From the IMG/VR virus record IMGVR_UViG_3300046005_000547, positions 62,001 to 126,000 of that record: 64,000 bases of DNA; one strand, 5' to 3'. This stretch comes from a virus. The first letter of the stretch is position 1. Each line of letters begins with the position of its first letter. The translations under genes and the position numbers were made by a program. Below the pieces are notes generated by a model. It was not told the origin of the DNA and did no database searches. It was given only the letters and a program-made list of their open reading frames with translations. Of this stretch, positions 1-8,541 are shown in pieces.

Positions 1-36
1 AAATGACAATAGATTATAAATTTAAAGAGAGAATAA

Positions 37-1575
37 ATGATTATCGGAATTACAGGACCTGTCGCATCAGGCAAATCAAAAGCGATTCAGATGTTGAAAT
101 CAAGAAATGATACTACAATATCAGCAACATATCACGATTTAGATGAATATTGTAAATCATTTAATGTTGACAAAGTATCGTTCTTCCAGAAACATTTTAA
201 TGTAGATACTATGTCAAAAGAAAGAATCATTAAAGAAGTGTTTTCAGACATGAAATTGTACAATGAATATTGTCAATTATTTGAAGAAGATTTAATTGAT
301 TTGTTGAATCAATTTACAAATGGTATCCATATAGTGGAAGCATCTGCGTTGTTTTCATATCCGAATCTCATTAAGAAATTCGATAAGATTATCTGTATAG
401 ATCCAAAATCAAATCATAAAGAAAACAAATCAAAACGTAAGATTGATACAACAATTTTTGACGACATCTATTGGAGAAATTATACATGTAATTCTTTGAA
501 GAATGATTTGAATGACATAAGATTGGAAACGGGAACGTTAATGGAATTACGTTCAAAAATTGAACAAGCAATTATTTCCATTGTCGATGAAGAATCGTGT
601 ATCAATGAATTGTTCAATACAATAAATCGGTGGGAAACATTTAAAGATTTATCTCATGGATATTCAACTAATCCGTATCATAATCTTGACCATACTCGTT
701 CTGTATTAACGGATTTGTACTATCAAGATAATTACACAAGAACATTAGGCGAATTGACATTGTATCATGATTTCCAATACGATCCAAAATTGATTTGTAA
801 TGAAGATTTAGCTTCCAATTTCATCAAGTATCATTCGGATTTAATTCATGAAGATGTAGACATCGATCTTCTATGTCGTTTAATAAGATCGACTGATTAT
901 AAAGTTATTGACCCAAAGATTTCCAACTTCTTCCTTTCGGATATCTCTCATTGGATTAGAACAGATGAAGAAATCATCGAAGTTGAACAATTAATGTTTA
1001 AAGAGTATCAACATATTGATTGGGTTGATTACAGAGCAGGAAGAATTAAAATTTTAAATGGATTGATAGATAAGATAATTTCAACATATCCTACAACAAT
1101 TTCGTGTTCTTATATCAGAGGAATTGAATTATCAATTTCATGGTTGAATACATTTAATCCAAAAATTGGTTGGTTCTGTGGTTCATTTAATCCATTTACA
1201 ATTGGTCATATGGATGTATTAACTAAAGCAGAACGATTATTCGATAAGGTTGTTCTTGTACAAGGAGTGAATCCAAACAAAGATTCAAGTCAATTTAATC
1301 TGAATTCAACTAAAACATTGGTGAAATATGAACAACATTTAGATGTTAAATGTATTCCTGATTTGATTCAATCTGTTGGGTATCAACCAATTTTGATTAG
1401 AGGGATTAGAAATGTACAAGATTACAATGAATCAAGCGAATGGCATCAACAAATTAAAGAGTTTGTGTATGTTGATATGGTTCTGATTGATTCAGATTTA
1501 AGACATATTAGTTCATCGTTTGTCAGAGGAGCTGGTAAATTAAATTTGGACACCAAACGATTTATTGTAAAATAA
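37..1575 (+). CDS. CoaE-like kinase / HD phosphohydrolase / CoaD-like adenylyltransferase fusion
   Basis: Three domains can be seen. Residues 1-190 start with a P-loop (GPVASGKS) followed by DLDEY and a segment ERIIKEVFSD that matches the layout of dephospho-CoA kinase (CoaE). Residues about 195-380 carry YHNLDH and LYHDFQYD, the metal-binding pattern of the COG4339 HD hydrolase family, plus a later LSDIS. Residues about 385-512 are a pantetheine-phosphate adenylyltransferase (CoaD): TIGH nucleotide motif, LIRGIRNVQDY and ISSSFVR. CoaD and CoaE catalyse the last two steps of coenzyme A synthesis, so the protein may make CoA from phosphopantetheine; the role of the HD domain is unknown. A TATAAATT box at 15-22 could be a weak late promoter. 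The domain calls rest on motifs seen here; joint CoA function is inference. Confidence 0.8.
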   Translation: MIIGITGPVASGKSKAIQMLKSRNDTTISATYHDLDEYCKSFNVDKVSFFQKHFNVDTMSKERIIKEVFSDMKLYNEYCQLFEEDLIDLLNQFTNGIHIVEASALFSYPNLIKKFDKIICIDPKSNHKENKSKRKIDTTIFDDIYWRNYTCNSLKNDLNDIRLETGTLMELRSKIEQAIISIVDEESCINELFNTINRWETFKDLSHGYSTNPYHNLDHTRSVLTDLYYQDNYTRTLGELTLYHDFQYDPKLICNEDLASNFIKYHSDLIHEDVDIDLLCRLIRSTDYKVIDPKISNFFLSDISHWIRTDEEIIEVEQLMFKEYQHIDWVDYRAGRIKILNGLIDKIISTYPTTISCSYIRGIELSISWLNTFNPKIGWFCGSFNPFTIGHMDVLTKAERLFDKVVLVQGVNPNKDSSQFNLNSTKTLVKYEQHLDVKCIPDLIQSVGYQPILIRGIRNVQDYNESSEWHQQIKEFVYVDMVLIDSDLRHISSSFVRGAGKLNLDTKRFIVK

Positions 1576-1578
1576 TTC

Positions 1579-1606
1579 TTTCGATATTCATGAATTGAAA
1601 TATAAT
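1579..1606 (+). promoter_or_regulatory. Promoter TTTCGA-N16-TATAAT
   Basis: TTTCGA at 1579-1584 and TATAAT at 1601-1606 are separated by 16 bp. The same pair with the same spacing recurs in front of several other operons in this window, which supports a real promoter. It would drive the small-gene operon that starts at 1640. Confidence 0.7.
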
Positions 1607-1639
1607 AGAACATATTATTTTTAATTGGAGGAATTTAAA

Positions 1640-1966
1640 ATGTCATTCTCAAATCCGTTGTTTGATAAATATACAGCAATCTACACCGTAGATAAAAGTA
1701 AGAAACATGATAGAGTTACCATCAGACATATTGAACAAGATGTTTACGAAGCAGTTATCATCATTGCTGGAGTTCAACAATCATCGACAAGAAGATTACC
1801 AGCATTAAAATTGTATCTATCTGAACAATTAATGACTATCTCTGATGCAATTAGTGGTAAAGAATCAAGTCTTGAATCATTGAAATCAAGATTGAAACTC
1901 CGTAAAGGAACAGATATTTTATTTGGAAAAACATATGAGACAACAAATTTTACAACAACTTGTTGA
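1640..1966 (+). CDS. Hypothetical protein, 108 aa
   Basis: I do not recognise this protein. The ATG at 1640 is preceded by GGAGG at 1627-1631, so I prefer it to the upstream in-frame TTG at 1625. The sequence is a small soluble alpha/beta protein with a basic C-terminal third (LKSRLKLRKG). It is the first gene of a run of short overlapping genes (1640-2996) behind the promoter at 1579. Its last bases overlap the next gene. Confidence 0.75.
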   Translation: MSFSNPLFDKYTAIYTVDKSKKHDRVTIRHIEQDVYEAVIIIAGVQQSSTRRLPALKLYLSEQLMTISDAISGKESSLESLKSRLKLRKGTDILFGKTYETTNFTTTC

Positions 1967-2108
1967 TTATTTTGGATACGAAGAAGAACCAGATGAATCT
2001 GATTTAGAATTGGATATGTCAGATTTATTTTACAAATATGGAGGGTTGAATATGTTTGTTAAAATTCATGAATATATTTTGATGAATGGATCAAAGGAAT
2101 GTATCTGA
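1935..2108 (+). CDS. Hypothetical acidic protein, 57 aa
   Basis: A short acidic protein (central EEEPDESDLELDMSD) of unknown function. The ATG at 1935 lies inside the end of the preceding gene in another frame, with a weak GGAAA ribosome site upstream. The tight overlap with its neighbours is the usual packing of small phage genes and is the main support. Confidence 0.55.
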   Translation: MRQQILQQLVDYFGYEEEPDESDLELDMSDLFYKYGGLNMFVKIHEYILMNGSKECI

Positions 2109-2254
2109 CGTTGTTCTTCTTTGTTATATCATTGATTGCCGTATTAGGTGTGTCAATCACAAATGATAGTAAATTTGTCAATTCTAAGAAGATTATGTTT
2201 ATTGGTATGTTGATTCTTTCTAGTTTGGAAATAGGTAAAACGATATGTCAGTGA
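2099..2254 (+). CDS. Small membrane protein, 51 aa
   Basis: A 51-residue frame with two hydrophobic segments, LTLFFFVISLIAVLGVSI near the N-terminus and IMFIGMLILSSL near residues 33-44, joined by a short polar loop (TNDSKFVNSKK). It overlaps the preceding gene by 10 bases and the following gene by 10 bases. The ribosome site (AAGGA) is very close to the ATG, so the start is uncertain. Function unknown; the shape is compatible with a small inner-membrane protein. Confidence 0.5.
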   Translation: MYLTLFFFVISLIAVLGVSITNDSKFVNSKKIMFIGMLILSSLEIGKTICQ

Positions 2255-2640
2255 AATTATGTTACAAATATTCTCATGAAGAAATGTTCCATGGTTCATT
2301 CGATTCTGTAGTTGATTCTATAGAAGATGTGATGGATGACGCAAAATTCAATTATTATGGAGATGATGGGATTGGTGATGAAATTACAGTTGAGATTGGC
2401 GAAATTGTAGATCCATTGACTTATCTAGAATCTGCAGATTATATCGCTGAGAATTTAATCGAAAGTATCAATGAATGTTTATTTGATTACATACCATGTG
2501 ACGATGACGTTATGGAATTAGATAAAGAAGATGTATCTGCGTTACATAAAATGATTATTGAATTCATCAAAGAAAAAGGAACGTTCAACGCATATGGTGT
2601 TGAAAATGTAATTGAACGAACTTTTATTTTAACGGAGTAA
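2245..2640 (+). CDS. Hypothetical acidic protein, 131 aa
   Basis: Unknown acidic protein with many Asp and Glu residues (for example DSIEDVMDDAKF and DYIPCDDDVMELDKEDV). The ATG at 2245 overlaps the end of the preceding membrane-protein frame. It is followed 3 bases later by the next small gene, so the two are probably co-translated. No domain recognised. Confidence 0.7.
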   Translation: MSVKLCYKYSHEEMFHGSFDSVVDSIEDVMDDAKFNYYGDDGIGDEITVEIGEIVDPLTYLESADYIAENLIESINECLFDYIPCDDDVMELDKEDVSALHKMIIEFIKEKGTFNAYGVENVIERTFILTE

Positions 2641-2643
2641 TAT

Positions 2644-2996
2644 ATGAATGAAAACATTGATTGTTCTACCATTAGAATAGGAACAGGGAATGTAATTGAA
2701 CATGGAGAGAATCTGAAAAAGCTCATCTTGAATCTACATTAGATAAAATCTTCAATCTAAAACATCCTGATACGGTTCCAACAATAGGAATACCAGAAGG
2801 TGAACATTGTTATACATTTATTGATGGTAGATACAAGGTTTGCCCGTATCATCATATAAATTATGATTATCCAAAACAATCAAATGGTTGGTGTACATTA
2901 TTGCAGAAAGGAGATTTCTCTGAAGGCGAACCAACATTTGATTTATGGGATATGAATAAGAATTGTAACATTAAAATTGATTTGGAAATGTTATAG
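2644..2996 (+). pseudogene. Frameshifted small gene
   Basis: An ATG at 2644 with a GGAG ribosome site opens a frame that stops after 32 codons at 2742. From about 2706 the -1 frame carries a convincing coding stretch to the stop at 2996, with no start codon of its own (KIFNLKHPDTVPTIGIP, then CPYHH and NGWC, possibly metal-binding). A single extra base near 2706, or -1 slippage around G AAA AAG at 2715-2721, would join the halves into one protein of about 117 residues. Function unknown. It could be a mutation, an assembly indel or a programmed shift. Confidence 0.6.
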
Positions 2997-3003
2997 AAAA
3001 GTC

Positions 3004-3031
3004 TTTCGACATTAAAGATAATCATTATAAT
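3004..3031 (+). promoter_or_regulatory. Promoter TTTCGA-N16-TATAAT
   Basis: TTTCGA at 3004-3009, 16 bp, then TATAAT at 3026-3031. It follows the end of the frameshifted gene and precedes the 49-aa gene at 3070. Confidence 0.7.
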
Positions 3032-3069
3032 AGAATGTAAATTAAAATCTTACATAGGATGATTATAAC

Positions 3070-3219
3070 ATGTCAAACAATACACAATTAACATTTGAAC
3101 AATTTTTGAAATACGTTGATGAAGATTTATTGAAAGATCTTGATTACGAAGGAATCACTCTTCGCGAATACTACGACATTGTTGTGACTCAAATGTCTAA
3201 CGAACATTATTATCCCTAA
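3070..3219 (+). CDS. Hypothetical protein, 49 aa
   Basis: Short frame with a good ribosome site (AGGA, 8-9 bases upstream) behind the promoter at 3004. The segment LTFEQFLKYVDED loosely resembles the N-terminal peptide TFEQFKQTVMEE of the next gene, so it may be a truncated relative. Function unknown. Confidence 0.6.
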   Translation: MSNNTQLTFEQFLKYVDEDLLKDLDYEGITLREYYDIVVTQMSNEHYYP

Positions 3220-3224
3220 ATAAT

Positions 3225-3232
3225 TATAAATT
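3225..3232 (+). promoter_or_regulatory. Near-consensus late promoter box TATAAATT
   Basis: TATAAATT differs by one base from the T4 late promoter box TATAAATA. It lies 15 bases upstream of the ATG at 3248, whose product carries the shared N-terminal peptide also found in two genes with a perfect late box. Confidence 0.45.
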
Positions 3233-3247
3233 TTATGGAGTAAGAGA

Positions 3248-3610
3248 ATGAACACATTTGAACAATTCAAACAGACGGTGATGGAAGAATTTGCTGGTCG
3301 ATTGAATGAAGAAAAACAAACAAAATTGGTAGTCAAAAAGATTAGTCCTAAATGGTATAGAATCGTTATTGACACAGATAAATGGGATATACCAGAAACC
3401 GTTGTTGATATCCTACAGACTGAACATAAAGAATGGTCTGTATGCTATGGTGAGAAAATGTCATATTCAGTTGGTGAACAATCGCATGATACTCGTAGAT
3501 GGGTATTTGTTAAGTTAAACAATGCCAAAGTTTATGCGTTAGATCTAGCTGCTGCCATTAAAAATGATAAACCTTATCCTTCTATCTTAGACGACAAATA
3601 CGAACTTTAA
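3248..3610 (+). CDS. Protein with shared capsid-targeting-like N-terminus, 120 aa
   Basis: The first 21 residues (MNTFEQFKQTVMEEF, then AGRLNE) are nearly identical to those of the gene at 5471 and similar to the genes at 10144 and 60156, while the remainders are unrelated. T4 internal head proteins share an N-terminal capsid-targeting sequence that the gp21 protease removes after L/I-x-E; here LNE stands at the junction. That makes this a candidate internal head protein packaged and processed in the prohead. The rest (about 100 residues) matches nothing I know. A near-consensus late box precedes it and a terminator follows it. Confidence 0.75.
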   Translation: MNTFEQFKQTVMEEFAGRLNEEKQTKLVVKKISPKWYRIVIDTDKWDIPETVVDILQTEHKEWSVCYGEKMSYSVGEQSHDTRRWVFVKLNNAKVYALDLAAAIKNDKPYPSILDDKYEL

Positions 3611-3616
3611 TTTAAT

Positions 3617-3650
3617 ATCCTGTGAGATGATATGTCTTACGGGATTTTTA
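3617..3650 (+). terminator. Intrinsic terminator
   Basis: ATCCTGTGAGA pairs with TCTTACGGGAT (two G-U pairs) around a short loop and is followed by TTTTTA. It closes the transcript of the gene ending at 3610. Confidence 0.75.
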
Positions 3651-3708
3651 TGCTAGTAGAATTCTTACTGATAAATAATTTCATCTATTAACATTAAAAT
3701 GTTTAAAC

Positions 3709-5457
3709 ATGACTATTATCAAAGTGAGAAAACTAGACGAAGCGTTTCTATACGTTACGTCAGAATTTGGAATTGAACAAGAAATGTATGAATACTTTTC
3801 ATTCATGTCACCTGGAGCAAAGTTCGATCCAAGAGTGAGGAATCGTCTATGGGATGGTAAAATTAGATTGTATTCTCAATCTAATAAAAAGATTCATGTA
3901 GGATTATTTTCTTACATAGAGAAATTTGCCAGAATAAATGATTATCAAATACAATTAGAAAATGAAATTATTGAACAAGTTGATGTAACATATTCTGATA
4001 TTGAAAGATTTGTTAACAGTTTGAATATACATTCTCGTGGCGTAAAACTTGATGTCAGAGATTATCAGCTTTCTGCTATATATGAATCAATTAAAAACAA
4101 ACGTATAATCTGCGTCTCTCCCACGTCTTGTTTAGACCCAAATACCGAAATTGAAGTTTTATTTGATAATACAAAAAAATCAATAACATTATTAGAACTC
4201 GATTCCCTAGTTAAAAATGGAGTAAATCCAAAAATTAACACCCCTTCTGGTTATGAAAAAATAACAGAAACATATAGAAAATTTGGGAATGGTATAGAAA
4301 TTCACTTCGAAGATAATTCAACACCAATAAAGGCAGCAAATAATCATTTAATGTATTTAAACGATAATTGGATAGATTCAATTGATGTTAAAATAGGAGA
4401 CGATTTTGGTAATAAAAAAGTTACCAAAATCAATAAATTGGAACCACAAGAATGGATAGATTTTTCGATAGATGCAGACCATGAATCATATTTCCATAAT
4501 GATATATTACATCACAATTCTGGAAAATCTGTGATAATATATGCGATTATACGATGGTATATTGAACACAATTTAAAATGTTTAATCATTGTCCCGAGTA
4601 CAATGTTAGTTGACCAGATGTTTGGTGATTTTAAAGATTATTCTTCCCATAATGGTTGGAATGTAGATAAACATTGTAATAAGATTTATTCTGGTCATAA
4701 ATGTCATCTTGATTTAGATTGCGCTATTTCTACATGGCAAACTTTACAGAACATAAAACATCAATTACAATTCTTTGAAAATTTGGATGTTTTAATAGGC
4801 GACGAATCACATCTATACAAAGCTGCTGTTGTAACAAAATTACTAAACAATATGCCAAACACTTCCATCAGAATAGGAACGACTGGTACATTAGATGGAA
4901 AACAAATCTCCGAATTACAATTAACGGGTTTATTTGGTAAAGTGTACAAGGTCATTACGACCAAAGAACTAATGGATGAGAATAGTGTTACTACATTAGA
5001 CATTTCATGTATCCTGTTGAATTATGATTCAGATACAAAGAAGTTATTGACCAAAACCGAATATCAGAAGGAAATTGATTGGTTGGTCCAAAATGATAAA
5101 CGTAACAAATTTATTGTTAATCTAGCTGCGTCTCAACAAGAAACAACTTTGGTGTTATTTCAATATGTTGAGAAACATGGATTACCTCTATACAAAATGT
5201 TAAAGGAAAAATGCCCCGACAGAGAGATTCATTATATTTCAGGATCTGTAGATAATTCCAAACGAGATGAAATTAGGAATTCAATGAATACATCATCTCG
5301 AATGATTAAGATATGGTTCGGTGAATTATACATATCTGTTGGCGAAAACGAAAATGTGTTATTGAGTAACGGTGATTTAATACAATCAAAATATATCAAC
5401 GAGAATCATGATATAGATAACAATTGGATTAAATCAAGAAAATTAAACAAACTATGA
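3709..5457 (+). CDS. uvsW: UvsW-type DNA helicase with intein, C-terminally truncated
   Basis: Residues 1-140 and 271-530 follow T4 UvsW, a superfamily 2 helicase that unwinds branched DNA and R-loops: N-terminal FDPRVRNRLWDGKIRL, motif I PTS-SGKS, LIIVPSTMLVDQM, STWQTLQNI, DESH box, TGTLDGK and YISGSVDNSKRDEIR. Motif I is split by an intein (141-270). After about residue 530 the match stops abruptly where motif V should begin; the last 50 residues do not look like helicase and motifs V and VI are absent. Extein length is about 452 residues against about 500 in T4. The gene has no clear ribosome site, and the product may be inactive unless completed from elsewhere. Confidence 0.85.
   Translation: MTIIKVRKLDEAFLYVTSEFGIEQEMYEYFSFMSPGAKFDPRVRNRLWDGKIRLYSQSNKKIHVGLFSYIEKFARINDYQIQLENEIIEQVDVTYSDIERFVNSLNIHSRGVKLDVRDYQLSAIYESIKNKRIICVSPTSCLDPNTEIEVLFDNTKKSITLLELDSLVKNGVNPKINTPSGYEKITETYRKFGNGIEIHFEDNSTPIKAANNHLMYLNDNWIDSIDVKIGDDFGNKKVTKINKLEPQEWIDFSIDADHESYFHNDILHHNSGKSVIIYAIIRWYIEHNLKCLIIVPSTMLVDQMFGDFKDYSSHNGWNVDKHCNKIYSGHKCHLDLDCAISTWQTLQNIKHQLQFFENLDVLIGDESHLYKAAVVTKLLNNMPNTSIRIGTTGTLDGKQISELQLTGLFGKVYKVITTKELMDENSVTTLDISCILLNYDSDTKKLLTKTEYQKEIDWLVQNDKRNKFIVNLAASQQETTLVLFQYVEKHGLPLYKMLKEKCPDREIHYISGSVDNSKRDEIRNSMNTSSRMIKIWFGELYISVGENENVLLSNGDLIQSKYINENHDIDNNWIKSRKLNKL
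4129..4518 (+). other. Mini-intein in UvsW (130 aa)
   Basis: The Walker A motif is interrupted exactly between PTS and SGKS. The insert starts with Cys141 (CLDPNTEIEV), has a block-B-like NNHLMYLNDNWI and ends with HHN followed by Ser+1. These are the splice-junction residues of a class 1 intein. At 130 residues it has only the splicing (Hint) domain and no homing endonuclease. Confidence 0.9.
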
Positions 5458-5470
5458 AAGGAAAACTAAA

Positions 5471-5752
5471 ATGAGTGCATTCGAACAATTTAAACAAACG
5501 GTGATGGAAGAATTTGCTGGTCGTATAGACGAAAGTAAAATCATGTTTGCTGTGACTGTTGATGGTGATAAGGTTGACGTGAAATCTAAAGATAAAGATT
5601 TCAAAGTTGACGTAAAGGATGTTGAAAATGAAAAAGAAGTTATCGATACGGTCGTTAAATTCTTAGAAAAACAAGGTTATAAAAATGTGAATGGACATCC
5701 AAATACATCTGAAAAAGGTGGAGTCGTTGGTGTCATCCACGTAGAGAAATAA
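5471..5752 (+). CDS. Protein with shared capsid-targeting-like N-terminus, 93 aa
   Basis: The first 18 residues (MSAFEQFKQTVMEEFAGR) match those of the gene at 3248 almost exactly, also at DNA level, and end in IDE, the I-x-E pattern cut by T4-type prohead protease. The rest is a small charged domain rich in Lys and Asp (VDVKSKDKDFKVDVKDVE), unrelated to the gene at 3248. A strong ribosome site (AAAGGA) precedes the ATG and a terminator follows. Likely an internal head protein by analogy with T4; that is inference. Confidence 0.75.
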   Translation: MSAFEQFKQTVMEEFAGRIDESKIMFAVTVDGDKVDVKSKDKDFKVDVKDVENEKEVIDTVVKFLEKQGYKNVNGHPNTSEKGGVVGVIHVEK

Positions 5753-5757
5753 ATTAG

Positions 5758-5795
5758 AATCCCATCCGCTGAAAAGTTGATGGGATTTTTATTGG
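5758..5795 (+). terminator. Intrinsic terminator
   Basis: AATCCCATC pairs with GATGGGATT around CGCTGAAAAGTT, followed by TTTATT. The same hairpin sequence recurs after the gene ending at 10471. Confidence 0.85.
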
Positions 5796-5829
5796 ATAAA
5801 ATTTTTATATCTTAAGATGAAATTCAAAG

Positions 5830-5835
5830 TATAAT
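5830..5835 (+). promoter_or_regulatory. Putative -10 box TATAAT
   Basis: TATAAT lies 29 bases upstream of the ATG at 5864, just after a terminator. No good -35 is visible at 16-17 bp (TATCTT at best), so this is a weak promoter call. Confidence 0.4.
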
Positions 5836-5863
5836 AAACATTCATTTTATACAGGAGAAATAT

Positions 5864-6226
5864 ATGAATAACTATGTAGGATTCTATAAAACTAAAAAAG
5901 AACGTTATGATTTAGAAACATATTGTATTGATGAAAATTGGCATCTGTTTGATTATATTGAACAAGATAATGAAGGTGTTATCGTTGCTCCGATGCGGTT
6001 GGAAGAAATTGATTATAAATTCCTTGAGATGGTATTTAAACGTAATGATATGAAATATCATGTTGATGGATATGTAAAATTCAGCATTGAACTCATCGAG
6101 GAATGGGAAGAATTTAAGAAAGATGAATTCTGTTATAATTATTCAACAGAAGACCATGAACGTAATAGGAAACTCCTTGATGAATATAACAAACAAGGTT
6201 ATAATGTATATCTAACAAGCGAATAA
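5864..6226 (+). CDS. Hypothetical protein, 120 aa
   Basis: Unknown acidic protein rich in Tyr, Glu and Asp. The ATG has a strong ribosome site (CAGGAG). It ends 11 bases before the topoisomerase large subunit gene and probably shares its transcript. No motif recognised. Confidence 0.7.
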   Translation: MNNYVGFYKTKKERYDLETYCIDENWHLFDYIEQDNEGVIVAPMRLEEIDYKFLEMVFKRNDMKYHVDGYVKFSIELIEEWEEFKKDEFCYNYSTEDHERNRKLLDEYNKQGYNVYLTSE

Positions 6227-6237
6227 GGAACAAAATT

Positions 6238-8538
6238 ATGATTGAACATTTAAAAACAATTGAACAACAATATCAAGTATTAACTGAATTAGAACATATC
6301 AGAAAACGTGTTGGTATGTATGCAGGTAGTCCTGTATTAGAAGAACATGAAGAATTCATCTATTCTATCCAAAACAATAAAATGGAATTACAAACCATTT
6401 CTTATATTCCAGCATTGATTAAGATTATCTCGGAAGGAATTGACAACGTAGTTGATGAACATAACAGAAATCCAAAAAAGATTAACGAATTGAAATTATC
6501 AATTAAAGATAATGAAATCATTATTTCTGATAATGGCGGTATTCCTGTACAAATTCATGCAGATTTCGGTAAATATGTTCCTGAAATTATATTTGGTACA
6601 TTACGTTCTGGTTCTAATTATTCAGATGATGATGCTCAATCCCTGATAGGAACAAATGGATTAGGAGCGAAATTAATTTCTGTTCTAAGTGAATACTTTA
6701 TTGTTGAGACATCTGATGGTTCTAATTATTTCCATCAAGAATATAAAAATGGAATGTCAGAACGTTCTGAACCCGTTATCACTAAATCAAAGAAACATTT
6801 TACAACATTAACATTTAAACCAGATTTAGAATATTTTGGTTTGGAATCATTTGATGAACATCATACATTAAAAATCATTAGACGATTGGTTGATGTTGCC
6901 GCCAATAATCCTTTATTGAAGGTGTATTTCAATGATGAAAAATTCAATGTATCTGCGTTCGATGATTACATTTCATTATATTCAGAAAGTTATGTATATG
7001 ATTCAACTGATGATTGGAAAATTGGTTTGTCTGCGTCTTCTGGTTTCAATCAGACCAGTTTTGTTAATAGTGTAGAAACGTATATGGGTGGAACTCATGT
7101 TAATTACGTTGTAAATCAGATTACAGAGAAACTCAGAGCTTACGTCAAAAAGAAACATAAGATTGATATTAAACCATCTGATATCAAAAGTCATTTACAT
7201 GTATTTGTTTCATGTAAAATCAATCGACCAAAGTTTTCCAGTCAGACCAAAGAAAACATGATTAGCACTATAACAGATTTTGGTTCATCATGGTCTTGTT
7301 CAGATAAATTCATCAATAAGATTATTACATTGGAAGTTGTACAATCAATTTTGGATTGGGCGGAAGCAAAGGAAAATGCTCTAAAGAATGCAGAATTACG
7401 CAAATTGAATAAATCTGTTGACAAATTGAATCCGGCAAGAGTGGACAAGTTTGAAGACGCTAATGAGAAGAAAGATAGAAGTAAGTGTACAATTTTCCTT
7501 ACAGAGGGTAACTCGGCAATGGGGGCGATAATGTCTGCCAGAGACCCTGAATTACATGGAGCTTTTGCGCTTAAAGGTAAACCATTAAATGTGACGGATA
7601 TTGATGCCAAAAAGTTAATGGAAAATAATGAATTCAAAAGTATTCTAACAATCATGGGGTTGAAACTGGGTGAACAAGTCACACCAATGACTCCATTACG
7701 TTTTGGTAAAATCTGTTTTCTAACGGATGCGGATTGTATTACAGAAGAACATTATGTGTTGACAGAATCTGGCGAAAAACTTATCTCAGATGTTAATCCG
7801 TTAGAAGATAAAGTGTTGACGCATTTGAATCAATATGCAGTAGTGGAATATGTTAACATTAAATCAACAGATGTTGTAATCAGAATCACTTCTGGTAATG
7901 ATATTGTTGAAGGTACACCTGAACATAAACATGTAATCTTTAGAGATGGTTGGGATCTTCCAAAAAAATATATGTTGAAAGAAATTCTACCAACGGATAT
8001 GATAATCAAATATATTGATGGACAACAAATCAATCATCCCATTGATTCTATTGAAACTATCGAAAAAACTATAACAACATATGATTTAACAGTTAAAGGT
8101 CATCATACATTTTATGTTAGACATAAAGATTCTGAAAATTATATCTTAACGCATAATTGTGATGGTTCTCATATCATTGGTCTGTTAATTAACATGTTTC
8201 ATTCATTCTGGCCTGAATTGTTTGAATTAGGATATATCTACAGATTCAGAACCCCATTGATTAAAGTCAATGTTGGTAAAGACGTATTAGAATTCTATGA
8301 TGAAAAAGAGTTTGATGAATGGAAATCCAAGAACACAAAAAAGTTCACATCAAAATACTTCAAAGGATTAGGTACATCCACGGCAAAGGATTTCAAAGGA
8401 TACCTAGCTAATTCCGATAAGAATATGGTACAATATACAATTGATGACATTAAAGATTCAGATTCAATTAAATTGGCATTCTCCAAGAATTCAGATTCAG
8501 CTGATTTACGCAAACAATGGTTAAACATCGAAGGTTAA
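6238..8538 (+). CDS. 39: DNA topoisomerase II large subunit (gp39/gp60 fused) with intein
   Basis: ATPase and TOPRIM parts of the T4-type type II topoisomerase in one chain. The GHKL ATPase shows EGIDNVVDE, DNGGIPV and GTNGLGAK; the TOPRIM part has FLTEGNSAMGA and the metal site TDAD-CDGSHI. In T4 this subunit is split into genes 39 and 60; here it is continuous apart from a 141-residue intein (500-640) placed inside the TOPRIM metal-binding motif. Without it the protein is about 625 residues. The partner gp52 follows 3 bases downstream. T4 topoisomerase acts in replication initiation and fork movement. Confidence 0.93.
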   Translation: MIEHLKTIEQQYQVLTELEHIRKRVGMYAGSPVLEEHEEFIYSIQNNKMELQTISYIPALIKIISEGIDNVVDEHNRNPKKINELKLSIKDNEIIISDNGGIPVQIHADFGKYVPEIIFGTLRSGSNYSDDDAQSLIGTNGLGAKLISVLSEYFIVETSDGSNYFHQEYKNGMSERSEPVITKSKKHFTTLTFKPDLEYFGLESFDEHHTLKIIRRLVDVAANNPLLKVYFNDEKFNVSAFDDYISLYSESYVYDSTDDWKIGLSASSGFNQTSFVNSVETYMGGTHVNYVVNQITEKLRAYVKKKHKIDIKPSDIKSHLHVFVSCKINRPKFSSQTKENMISTITDFGSSWSCSDKFINKIITLEVVQSILDWAEAKENALKNAELRKLNKSVDKLNPARVDKFEDANEKKDRSKCTIFLTEGNSAMGAIMSARDPELHGAFALKGKPLNVTDIDAKKLMENNEFKSILTIMGLKLGEQVTPMTPLRFGKICFLTDADCITEEHYVLTESGEKLISDVNPLEDKVLTHLNQYAVVEYVNIKSTDVVIRITSGNDIVEGTPEHKHVIFRDGWDLPKKYMLKEILPTDMIIKYIDGQQINHPIDSIETIEKTITTYDLTVKGHHTFYVRHKDSENYILTHNCDGSHIIGLLINMFHSFWPELFELGYIYRFRTPLIKVNVGKDVLEFYDEKEFDEWKSKNTKKFTSKYFKGLGTSTAKDFKGYLANSDKNMVQYTIDDIKDSDSIKLAFSKNSDSADLRKQWLNIEG
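7735..8157 (+). other. Mini-intein in topoisomerase large subunit (141 aa)
   Basis: The insert sits in the TOPRIM motif after TDAD. It begins with Cys500 (CITEEHYVLTESGEKL), includes GTPEHKHVIF (block-B-like) and ends THN followed by Cys+1 of CDGSHI. No endonuclease domain is present. The junction residues and the exact restoration of TDADCDGSHI support an active splicing element. Confidence 0.9.
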
Positions 8539-8541
8539 AAT

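Noticed and set aside
5290-5457. N-terminal half of a split intein at the end of UvsW
   Set aside because: No Cys or other intein first residue stands at the break; kept only as a possibility in the findings.
7735-8157. Insertion comparable to the T4 gene 60 bypass or an intron
   Set aside because: The insert is in frame, has intein junction residues and no stop codons.
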